Part shown: positions 10,993-20,520 of the stretch, one piece after another | Layout: every line of letters starts with the position of its first letter | Position numbering within the stretch: position 1 is the stretch's first letter | Origin: Aphanomyces cochlioides | Taxonomy: Eukaryota > Oomycota > Saprolegniomycetes > Saprolegniales > Verrucalvaceae | DNA length: 64,000 nt | Assembly (NCBI GenBank): GCA_019828595.1 | Contig: JAHQRK010000010.1 | Span: 248,001-312,000, forward strand | Reading direction: 5' to 3' | Translations under genes and position numbers: made by a program | The notes under the pieces: model-generated | The model's database searches: none | Seen by the model: the letters and a program-made list of their open reading frames with translations, nothing else | Told to the model about the DNA's origin: nothing

Positions 10993-12859
10993 CTACCTCC
11001 GGTCCAAAATAAAAGTCCGATTGGCAAAATGTTGAAGATCCGAAATAAAAGTCCGCTGAAGTACCACTGTTAAACAAAAATAAATCCATACAAAAATCAA
11101 TATATTCGTTTATTGCAGGTTCAATCCAAGAATACGTGGAATGAAATCAAGATTTTCACCGTCACTTTCGTCTTCGTCACCATCTTCTCCGGAAGACTCT
11201 ATATCGAGCCCACCAACGCCAATGCCTTCTAATGCGGTACATATATCAGTCATTTCAATATCATTTTTGACCTCCTCCGCCAAAATTTGGAAGCGTTCTT
11301 CGAGGTCGAGCCCGTTGAGCAGCTCACAACAACGATTAAAGACACTCGTGTCGCAAGGCAGAACTTCAGGGAGCATTCCACTGGCCATCAACGACGACTT
11401 ACGCATATGTGGTATCTTGTACTTGTTGTCTCCTTCCACTTTAAGAACTTCTTGCAGGCATGCCTGCAGAGTCAAAAAATTATTGTTCAGAGTGACAGAA
11501 TCGACATCTCTCCAAGCTGAATTGGCCGAGTCGATGACATCTATCATACGACGTGAATGACAATTTTCTTGTAGGCTTTGGATTGCGCGAAAAAAAACCA
11601 AATCCAAGACATTCATGTCAGGTGAGTTTGGTGGCTGGCATTGTACGACAATATTCCAACCATCTTCATTGCAAGCAAGAGTCACATCATCGTCAAACGC
11701 AGCAGTATGTGGCCTTGCATTGTCTTGTTGAATGATGACATTTCTTGTAGATCCAAGTGGCCACTTATCCTTGATACTTGGAATAACTTTCGTAAGGAGC
11801 ATCTGCTTGTACGTCTCTTTGTTCACCGGAATGGAGTGTAGCTCAAGGGTTCCTGCGGGTCTATTACGACTGGTTCGTGCAGCGGGCAGTTCTTCAACAA
11901 AAGGCCACAAACCGATTTTTCCATCGAACCATGAACCAGACGCTTCATCCCAGCGAGGCCGGGCTACTGCCGCGAGAAACATGATTTTGGTTATATGCTG
12001 CTTCGACCGTTCGGTACGATGAGGGGGTTCTTCGTCCGGGGTGAGGTAGTATGTCGTCTTGATTTTGGTGAGGAAAAACCATTTTTCATCAATGTGGACA
12101 ACATCCATCATGCTGTCAAAGAACAGGCCACTGTTGTGTCTTACGTGGTCTAGCGCCCACTTGACCCGTGCATGCTTGTTGGCGTCACTGAGTTTAGGTC
12201 GTATGGTGCTCCTGTACTTGACGACTACACCACGTTTGAAATATCGCTGCAATGTGCTGTACGGTATATCAAGTGCTTTTGATGTTTTTCGAAGACTGGT
12301 TCGACGAGCCAGTGAGATATGCTTGATCCGCTCAGCCACACCCAACCACTTTTGTTTGCGGCCAACATTGCCAGCACGCCTGGACGACACATCCGAGCAG
12401 AGGACACGGCCACAGTTGACGTCTATGGCGGCTCGTTGCCAGATTCGAGAGATTGTTTTTGTCGTTACACCAAACTTCGCAGCCACTTGACTAATTGCGC
12501 CTGGTTTGAGCTTCATACTTGGAGACTGGACATACAGAAGAAGATGTTGGACGACACTCTGCCGCTCTTGTAGAGTAAGGTTCTTCATGGAAGCTGTCGA
12601 GAACTCAAAATGCCATGAAAAGCGCGGCAAAGTTCAGTATGATTATCCGGATCCGGATAATTGTAGCTTGATTAATGTATTGAAAATTTATTCGTTTTTT
12701 ACGAAGTCTGGTTGGTTGGGTTTCGAAGTAGCATGGGTACCGTGGAATTCCCGCTAATCAGAGCTTTTTGAGTATGTTCGAGTTTTCGAAGAATTCGAAG
12801 TGTTGACTGAAAAACTGTGATTTGAAACTTATGAGACTTTTATTTTGGACCGGAGGTAG
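10993..12859 (-). mobile_element. Mariner-like (plant-type, DD39D) DNA transposon, 1867 bp
   Basis: Perfect 25-bp terminal inverted repeats (10993-11017 and 12835-12859) beginning CTACCTCCGG, close to the CTCCCTCCGT start known from plant mariner-like and Stowaway elements. TA duplication at 10991-10992 and 12860-12861. Just inside the left end, ATAAAAGTCCG recurs, as a second binding-site-like copy. One transposase frame fills the element. The target site is a tRNA-Ser gene whose intact copies elsewhere in the window prove the boundaries. Confidence 0.93.
11110..12588 (-). CDS. Mariner-like DD39D transposase
   Basis: 492 aa from the ATG at 12588 (MKNLTLQERQSVV). The N-terminus carries two helix-turn-helix segments (about residues 30-60, GAISQVAAKFGVTTKTISRI, and 105-135, RTSLRKTSKALDIPYSTLQR). 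Catalytic motifs: VVHIDEKWFF, IIQQDNARPHT and NSPDMNVLDLVFF, the second Asp and the Asp of VLD lying 39 residues apart, as in plant-type mariners. The C-terminal 100 residues are acidic. The frame is intact with no stop, and both inverted repeats are perfect, so the copy may be recent and potentially active. Confidence 0.92.
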   Translation of the reverse strand: MKNLTLQERQSVVQHLLLYVQSPSMKLKPGAISQVAAKFGVTTKTISRIWQRAAIDVNCGRVLCSDVSSRRAGNVGRKQKWLGVAERIKHISLARRTSLRKTSKALDIPYSTLQRYFKRGVVVKYRSTIRPKLSDANKHARVKWALDHVRHNSGLFFDSMMDVVHIDEKWFFLTKIKTTYYLTPDEEPPHRTERSKQHITKIMFLAAVARPRWDEASGSWFDGKIGLWPFVEELPAARTSRNRPAGTLELHSIPVNKETYKQMLLTKVIPSIKDKWPLGSTRNVIIQQDNARPHTAAFDDDVTLACNEDGWNIVVQCQPPNSPDMNVLDLVFFRAIQSLQENCHSRRMIDVIDSANSAWRDVDSVTLNNNFLTLQACLQEVLKVEGDNKYKIPHMRKSSLMASGMLPEVLPCDTSVFNRCCELLNGLDLEERFQILAEEVKNDIEMTDICTALEGIGVGGLDIESSGEDGDEDESDGENLDFIPRILGLNLQ

Positions 12860-12908
12860 TACTACCCTGTTGGGGCAACCCGCGTGAGTTCGAATCTCAC
12901 AGCCGTCG

Positions 12909-13235
12909 AGTTTTAAATCGATATATTCAATCTTTTTAACCATGGTACGCTCCACGTGGAGAATAAATTGCAGTTTTACCCTTATCACAGCCCAGACAAT
13001 TGACTCAGTGAAACAGTACATGGATGTTGTCACAGCCCAAACAATAATCTCAGTGAAACATTAAATGGGTGTATCCCGAATGACTCAATACACATGAATG
13101 GACTTTTGGAATGAGAAATCAATGTTGCAAACGCATGACATCGTTAAAACGTGAAGAGTCGTCGATTTTGGTCATTGGGCAGGGGGTCCCTTGTAACAAA
13201 TAGTAAGGCATGTTTGAAAGTGTAAATCATAAAAA
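12909..13235. repeat. Spacer of the inverted-duplicated tRNA block
   Basis: Matches 30473-30799 in reverse complement almost base for base, including CTCCACGTGGAG, the TTTCACTGAG repeats and the GGGCAGGGGGTCCC segment. A diverged third copy of part of it is at 37812-37951. No coding capacity seen. Confidence 0.85.
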
Positions 13236-13316
13236 CGACGGCTGTGAGATTCGAACTCACGCGGGTTGCCCCAACAGGGTAGTAATCTGTCACCTTAACC
13301 ACTTGGCCAAGCTGTC
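13236..13316 (-). tRNA. tRNA-Ser(ACU), array unit 1 (two substitutions)
   Basis: 81-nt gene with type II fold: acceptor GACAGCT/AGCCGTC, variable arm GGG-CAA-CCC, T arm GAGTTCGAATCTC and anticodon ACU. It differs from the other copies by G-to-A changes in the D loop (CCAAG for CCGAG) and at the D/anticodon stem junction (GGTGACAG), the first in the A box. A TTTTT terminator follows. It may be decaying. Confidence 0.7.
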
Positions 13317-13629
13317 GCTTATGACATATCTATTACTTCGCAACACGTAAGTACGAGACTAAGTACGAGAGTAATTTTTACATACAAACGTCAAGTCAAC
13401 AAATGAGCAATTTTTATATACTTTATCCAAGTACAAAATTAGCAATTTTTATATACTTTATCCAAGTACAAAATGAGCAATTTGCGACAAGTTCGTTCAT
13501 TGTTGTCAGCACTTCCAACCAACATCAACTAATTTGACCACTCAAGGTTGTATTGCCCCATATCCATGGCAAATATCCATTTGTCAATTATTTGGTGTGT
13601 TGCTCAATACTCGGTGTCATATTTTGTCA

Positions 13630-13682
13630 CAACTGCCACGTCCAGCATCATCGTGCACCCATGATGCTGGACGTGGCAGTTG
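13630..13682. repeat. Perfect 22-bp hairpin inside Helitron copy 1
   Basis: Arms 13630-13651 and 13661-13682 (starting CAACTGCCACGTCC) pair perfectly around a 9-base loop CGTGCACCC. Repeated at the same place in copies 2 and 3. Position near the 5' end of the element; role unknown. Confidence 0.9.
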
Positions 13683-14436
13683 TCGATAATATTAATAATC
13701 ATTCCACATACAAAATGAAAATATATTGTCCTACTATTTAAAATAATACCTGCCAAAGACGATTGAATGGCAATTGGTTTTTTCTGGGACGATGCAAGAT
13801 GAGATGCATGTCTTAGGATAGCTTCACTCGGGCAGAAAAGGCCGCTGAATAAGCGGTCAACACACTGTGCAGTAGGGTGACGAGCCCTTTCTGCCACTTT
13901 AAGCCATACCCTGGCCAGAGGCTTGGACTCCGAAAGGCGAATTCCGACGCGATATGCGAATGTTACGAAGTAGGGCCTTTTTGGCTCGAAATACCGGACA
14001 TTTTCATAGAGCACAGCTAAAACGTGTGTTTTTACTGTATTTTCATATTGACTTTGGACGAGTAAATCCTCTCCCCATAGTTCAACTTTTTTACAGTAAG
14101 GGGACAATGTGTAACGTTGGTTACCACTATTGCAACTGATGGTGCTACTTTTTTTGACGGAGTACCACTGTTGATAGTGGGCCTATGGCGAGTAGATTGA
14201 AACACTTCAGGGGTGTTTCATGATACTTAGCAGGTGTATTACCCAGTATCAAAGTTTCAACTCATTATTGAACTCGATATTAAACAAAGTGATGTTTAAT
14301 AAATACCGCGAATTCTGTACGATTTATGAAAGAAATGAGTAGTATTTTCTGGCAAACCATATTATGTTAAGCTTAAGTGGCGGGACACATATCCACAGTA
14401 TTTTTACGATCCAATCACATTATCATTTTTGTGTTG

Positions 14437-15786
14437 ATGTTTTTGTATGAACATTTGTCTGACACAGTTTTCTACGTAGAAAATAACAACTACTCGGCCT
14501 CTAAGAAAGGCAAAGGCAATTGCAGTCATGACAATGACAATCAAGGCCATGCGATCGATAACTCCGAACCTGGGAAGCAAGCAGAGCGGAATGAAGTGCA
14601 TACTACCGAACAAGAGTCTGCATCAACTGGAGCTAATGGCTGGGCTGTGGATGACGATGCCTTGAATCAGGGCAATATTAACGACGAGGCGGCTATGAGA
14701 AAGGCCAACAAGGCGGAGTACAACAAACGTGCTCGCGAAAAGAAACGGCAAGCTCTCCTAAAGGCGGAGTACAACAATCGTGCTCACGAAAAGAAGCGGC
14801 AAGCTCTCCTAAAGGCGGAGTACAACAATCGTGCTCGCGAAAAGAAACGGCATGCTATCGTGGAAGACTTCGACAAAGAGGTGGCTATGAAAAGATCCAA
14901 GAAGGCGGAATACAACAAACGTGCTCGCGAAAAAAAGCACAACACTGAGGTTGCGAATCAAGGGCGGGGTGCCATCATTTTGCACCATACGGACATGGAT
15001 AAGAGCGACGAAGAGGAAACCAAGGAGGGAGAAGACGGAATCCATTATCGCGCTCAAAGTGACCATCATCTCAAGATTCTGGCAGCTCAGGAGCAAGAAG
15101 ATCGCGAGCGCAGAGTTGACAATCGAAGGATCTATGCTGCGCTACAACCTAACCGTATGAATGAAGGAGGTGAAGAAGAAACCAAGGAAGAAGATATTTC
15201 CGATGGAAATGTGGATTGCAACACTGACAATCAATTACTTGCCTTGGCAAATGCTGATCCTCCGCTAAACGTGGATGTGGATTTGATTGATGTACCTCCT
15301 CGCGAGCAAGGATTAAGTCTCCGGAATAAACCCAAGGGTCGCCCGAAGAAGAAGAGTGGTCACAACAGTGCACGCGTCAGTTTCGATGGCTTCGATGAAT
15401 CATTGGTGCCTCTTCATACTATTGAGCAGCGTTCGATTTGCCGCCATTGCGAAGCGAAGATTTGGCCAGGCGAAGAAAAGGACTGCTGCGGTGGAGGCAC
15501 TCGAGTGCTGCCTGTTGCTACCTGGCCTGACACACCCGAGTTTCGCGAATACATTGCTTTGTTCAAAACCAGAGGGTTTGTCAATAACACTCGCCGGTAC
15601 AACGCCCTCTTTGCCTTTACATCTATTGGTACCCAAGAAATTATTCACGGCAACGGTGGGCCGAGATCTTATACAATCCAAGGCGCTTTGCATTATTTAA
15701 TTGGACCAATGTTGCCTGCGGACAAAGAACAAGCCAGTAGAACCTCCACCCACTACATGCCACGCTCACATTGGACACAACCGTAG
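14437..15786 (+). pseudogene. Truncated Helitron N-terminal ORF (copy 1)
   Basis: The frame from the ATG at 14437 keeps the N-terminal part of the Helitron protein: four 17-residue basic repeats (KAEYNNRAREKKRQALL type), an AT-hook-like KPKGRPKKKSG and the CRHCEAKIW...CCGGG cluster. After EQAS it leaves the copy 3 frame and stops after 16 foreign residues. Rep and helicase domains are absent, so the copy depends on another element to move. Confidence 0.85.
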
Positions 15787-16671
15787 ATTACCATCTAATG
15801 TTCGCCTTTCTCCATCTAGATATACTATATCTTCGACATGTTGGTAGTCGCCTTGAGCATCATCTAAGCGCATGATCATCAGTGTCTTGCCGTCAAATGC
15901 GCCGTGAATAGGACTGGGTACCTCGAGCGTCTGTATTATCACTGATAAGTCGTTCGTGTTATCTGTGCAAGTACTGGCATTTTTGCACAACAAAACAGGG
16001 AAACTATGGAGGCCAATTCGAAGTAAAATAAGAAAGAAGTGAATAAGGAGTGCGAAGTAAATGCCGTCTCCTTAGTTTCAAAATAATATGTTCTCGGATT
16101 GATAATTTATTTTTCTTTCGGTACGAGTCGACGGTTTTTTGGTCAGGACATGATTTATCTCCTGACGAAAAATAATATTCGTCAGTCAACAGTAGCCAAT
16201 CAGAATGCTCGGCGTTAACTTATTTTTTTACTTCGAACTGGGCCTGAATCAAATTCAAAATTCATAGTATGGCTTCAAACGTTTCATGTGTGTGAGCAAA
16301 TCTTTGTTATTTCCAAAGCAAAACGCTCCACCCAGGGGCGTAGCCCTGGCCTCACCCTAGTCTATTACTTAAGGCTCTGACGCAACACGTAAGTACGAGA
16401 CTAAGTACGAGAGTAATTTTTACATACAAACGTCAAGTCAACAAATGAGCAATTTTTATATACTTTATCCAAGTACAAAATTAGCAATTTTTATATACTT
16501 TATCCAAGTACAAAATGAGCAATTTGCGACAAGTTCGTTCATTGTTGTCAGCACTTCCAACCAACATCAACTAATTTGACCACTCAAGGTTGTATTGCCC
16601 CATATCCATGGCAAATATCCATTTGTCAATTATTTGGTGTGTTGCTCAATACTCGGTGTCATATTTTGTCA

Positions 16672-16724
16672 CAACTGCCACGTCCAGCATCATCGTGCAC
16701 CCATGATGCTGGACGTGGCAGTTG
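16672..16724. repeat. 22-bp hairpin inside Helitron copy 2
   Basis: Same hairpin as at 13630-13682, displaced by 3042 bp. Confidence 0.9.
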
Positions 16725-17478
16725 TCGATAATATTAATAATCATTCCACATACAAAATGAAAATATATTGTCCTACTATTTAAAATAATACCTGCCAAAG
16801 ACGATTGAATGGCAATTGGTTTTTTCTGGGACGATGCAAGATGAGATGCATGTCTTAGGATAGCTTCACTCGGGCAGAAAAGGCCGCTGAATAAGCGGTC
16901 AACACACTGTGCAGTAGGGTGACGAGCCCTTTCTGCCACTTTAAGCCATACCCTGGCCAGAGGCTTGGACTCCGAAAGGCGAATTCCGACGCGATATGCG
17001 AATGTTACGAAGTAGGGCCTTTTTGGCTCGAAATACCGGACATTTTCATAGAGCACAGCTAAAACGTGTGTTTTTACTGTATTTTCATATTGACTTTGGA
17101 CGAGTAAATCCTCTCCCCATAGTTCAACTTTTTTACAGTAAGGGGACAATGTGTAACGTTGGTTACCACTATTGCAACTGATGGTGCTACTTTTTTTGAC
17201 GGAGTACCACTGTTGATAGTGGGCCTATGGCGAGTAGATTGAAACACTTCAGGGGTGTTTCATGATACTTAGCAGGTGTATTACCCAGTATCAAAGTTTC
17301 AACTCATTATTGAACTCGATATTAAACAAAGTGATGTTTAATAAATACCGCGAATTCTGTACGATTTATGAAAGAAATGAGTAGTATTTTCTGGCAAACC
17401 ATATTATGTTAAGCTTAAGTGGCGGGACACATATCCACAGTATTTTTACGATCCAATCACATTATCATTTTTGTGTTG

Positions 17479-18828
17479 ATGTTTTTGTATGAACATTTGT
17501 CTGACACAGTTTTCTACGTAGAAAATAACAACTACTCGGCCTCTAAGAAAGGCAAAGGCAATTGCAGTCATGACAATGACAATCAAGGCCATGCGATCGA
17601 TAACTCCGAACCTGGGAAGCAAGCAGAGCGGAATGAAGTGCATACTACCGAACAAGAGTCTGCATCAACTGGAGCTAATGGCTGGGCTGTGGATGACGAT
17701 GCCTTGAATCAGGGCAATATTAACGACGAGGCGGCTATGAGAAAGGCCAACAAGGCGGAGTACAACAAACGTGCTCGCGAAAAGAAACGGCAAGCTATCC
17801 TAAAGGCGGAGTACAACAATCGTGCTCACGAAAAGAAGCGGCAAGCTCTCCTAAAGGCGGAGTACAACAATCGTGCTCGCGAAAAGAAACGGCATGCTAT
17901 CGTGGAAGACTTCGACAAAGAGGTGGCTATGAAAAGATCCAAGAAGGCGGAATACAACAAACGTGCTCGCGAAAAAAAGCACAACACTGAGGTTGCGAAT
18001 CAAGGGCGGGGTGCCATCATTTTGCACCATACGGACATGGATAAGAGCGACGAAGAGGAAACCAAGGAGGGAGAAGACGGAATCCATTATCGCGCTCAAA
18101 GTGACCATCATCTCAAGATTCTGGCAGCTCAGGAGCAAGAAGATCGCGAGCGCAGAGTTGACAATCGAAGGATCTATGCTGCGCTACAACCTAACCGTAT
18201 GAATGAAGGAGGTGAAGAAGAAACCAAGGAAGAAGATATTTCCGATGGAAATGTGGATTGCAACACTGACAATCAATTACTTGCCTTGGCAAATGCTGAT
18301 CCTCCGCTAAACGTGGATGTGGATTTGATTGATGTACCTCCTCGCGAGCAAGGATTAAGTCTCCGGAATAAACCCAAGGGTCGCCCGAAGAAGAAGAGTG
18401 GTCACAACAGTGCACGCGTCAGTTTCGATGGCTTCGATGAATCATTGGTGCCTCTTCATACTATTGAGCAGCGTTCGATTTGCCGCCATTGCGAAGCGAA
18501 GATTTGGCCAGGCGAAGAAAAGGACTGCTGCGGTGGAGGCACTCGAGTGCTGCCTGTTGCTACCTGGCCTGACACACCCGAGTTTCGCGAATACATTGCT
18601 TTGTTCAAAACCAGAGGGTTTGTCAATAACACTCGCCGGTACAACGCCCTCTTTGCCTTTACATCTATTGGTACCCAAGAAATTATTCACGGCAACGGTG
18701 GGCCGAGATCTTATACAATCCAAGGCGCTTTGCATTATTTAATTGGACCAATGTTGCCTGCGGACAAAGAACAAGCCAGTAGAACCTCCACCCACTACAT
18801 GCCACGCTCACATTGGACACAACCGTAG
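17479..18828 (+). pseudogene. Truncated Helitron N-terminal ORF (copy 2)
   Basis: Same 450-residue truncated protein as copy 1, with one Leu-to-Ile change in the first basic repeat. It ends in the same foreign tail after EQAS. No Rep or helicase motifs. Confidence 0.85.
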
Positions 18829-19713
18829 ATTACCATCTAATGTTCGCCTTTCTCCATCTAGATATACTATATCTTCGACATGTTGGTAGTCGCCTTGAGC
18901 ATCATCTAAGCGCATGATCATCAGTGTCTTGCCGTCAAATGCGCCGTGAATAGGACTGGGTACCTCGAGCGTCTGTATTATCACTGATAAGTCGTTCGTG
19001 TTATCTGTGCAAGTACTGGCATTTTTGCACAACAAAACAGGGAAACTATGGAGGCCAATTCGAAGTAAAATAAGAAAGAAGTGAATAAGGAGTGCGAAGT
19101 AAATGCCGTCTCCTTAGTTTCAAAATAATATGTTCTCGGATTGATAATTTATTTTTCTTTCGGTACGAGTCGACGGTTTTTTGGTCAGGACATGATTTAT
19201 CTCCTGACGAAAAATAATATTCGTCAGTCAACAGTAGCCAATCAGAATGCTCGGCGTTAACTTATTTTTTTACTTCGAACTGGGCCTGAATCAAATTCAA
19301 AATTCATAGTATGGCTTCAAACGTTTCATGTGTGTGAGCAAATCTTTGTTATTTCCAAAGCAAAACGCTCCACCCAGGGGCGTAGCCCTGGCCTCACCCT
19401 AGTCTATTACTTAAGGCTCTGACGCAACACGTAAGTACGAGACTAAGTACGAGAGTAATTTTTACATACAAACGTCAAGTCAACAAATGAGCAATTTTTA
19501 TATACTTTATCCAAGTACAAAATTAGCAATTTTTATATACTTTATCCAAGTACAAAATGAGCAATTTGCGACAAGTTCGTTCATTGTTGTCAGCACTTCC
19601 AACCAACATCAACTAATTTGACCACTCAAGGTTGTATTGCCCCATATCCATGGCAAATATCCATTTGTCAATTATTTGGTGTGTTGCTCAATACTCGGTG
19701 TCATATTTTGTCA

Positions 19714-19766
19714 CAACTGCCACGTCCAGCATCATCGTGCACCCATGATGCTGGACGTGGCAGTTG
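19714..19766. repeat. 22-bp hairpin inside Helitron copy 3
   Basis: Same hairpin as at 13630-13682 and 16672-16724. Confidence 0.9.
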
Positions 19767-20520
19767 TCGATAATATTAATAATCATTCCACATACAAAAT
19801 GAAAATATATTGTCCTACTATTTAAAATAATACCTGCCAAAGACGATTGAATGGCAATTGGTTTTTTCTGGGACGATGCAAGATGAGATGCATGTCTTAG
19901 GATAGCTTCACTCGGGCAGAAAAGGCCGCTGAATAAGCGGTCAACACACTGTGCAGTAGGGTGACGAGCCCTTTCTGCCACTTTAAGCCATACCCTGGCC
20001 AGAGGCTTGGACTCCGAAAGGCGAATTCCGACGCGATATGCGAATGTTACGAAGTAGGGCCTTTTTGGCTCGAAATACCGGACATTTTCATAGAGCACAG
20101 CTAAAACGTGTGTTTTTACTGTATTTTCATATTGACTTTGGACGAGTAAATCCTCTCCCCATAGTTCAACTTTTTTACAGTAAGGGGACAATGTGTAACG
20201 TTGGTTACCACTATTGCAACTGATGGTGCTACTTTTTTTGACGGAGTACCACTGTTGATAGTGGGCCTATGGCGAGTAGATTGAAACACTTCAGGGGTGT
20301 TTCATGATACTTAGCAGGTGTATTACCCAGTATCAAAGTTTCAACTCATTATTGAACTCGATATTAAACAAAGTGATGTTTAATAAATACCGCGAATTCT
20401 GTACGATTTATGAAAGAAATGAGTAGTATTTTCTGGCAAACCATATTATGTTAAGCTTAAGTGGCGGGACACATATCCACAGTATTTTTACGATCCAATC
20501 ACATTATCATTTTTGTGTTG

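Larger units (their letters stand above)
10959..12908 (+). pseudogene. tRNA-Ser(ACU) gene split by a mariner element
   Basis: The 5' part (10959-10992) and the 3' part (12862-12908) together make 81 bases matching the intact copy at 30392-30472. The element lies in the anticodon loop, after GATTA, with TA duplicated. Downstream sequence to 13235 continues the duplicated block. As it stands, no tRNA can be made from it. Confidence 0.9.
13329..16360 (+). mobile_element. Helitron copy 1 (non-autonomous, 3032 bp)
   Basis: Starts TCTATTACTT after an A and ends with a hairpin (CCAGGGGCGTAGCCCTGG) and CTAG, directly followed by the TC of copy 2. Compared with copy 2 it lacks 10 bp (AAGGCTCTGA) after the first ten bases. 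It keeps the 5' 2.4 kb and the 3' 211 bp of the long copy 3, but 15739-16149 (about 411 bp) replaces the Rep-helicase region. Confidence 0.93.
16361..19402 (+). mobile_element. Helitron copy 2 (non-autonomous, 3042 bp)
   Basis: Begins TCTATTACTTAAGG immediately after the CTAG of copy 1 and ends hairpin + CTAG at 19402, immediately followed by copy 3. It is practically identical to copy 1, differing by the 10-bp indel and at least one substitution (CTATCCT for CTCTCCT in the 51-bp repeat). Confidence 0.93.

Noticed and set aside
13604..14107. 167-codon minus-strand frame present in all three Helitron copies (also at 16646 and 19688)
   Set aside because: Its repetition only reflects the element copies; no known domain, it runs through the 22-bp hairpin, and it lies antisense to the Helitron gene direction.
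14404..18138. Antisense frames over the Helitron N-terminal gene (for example 14809-15096)
   Set aside because: They are shadows of the basic repeat coding sequence and have no independent support.
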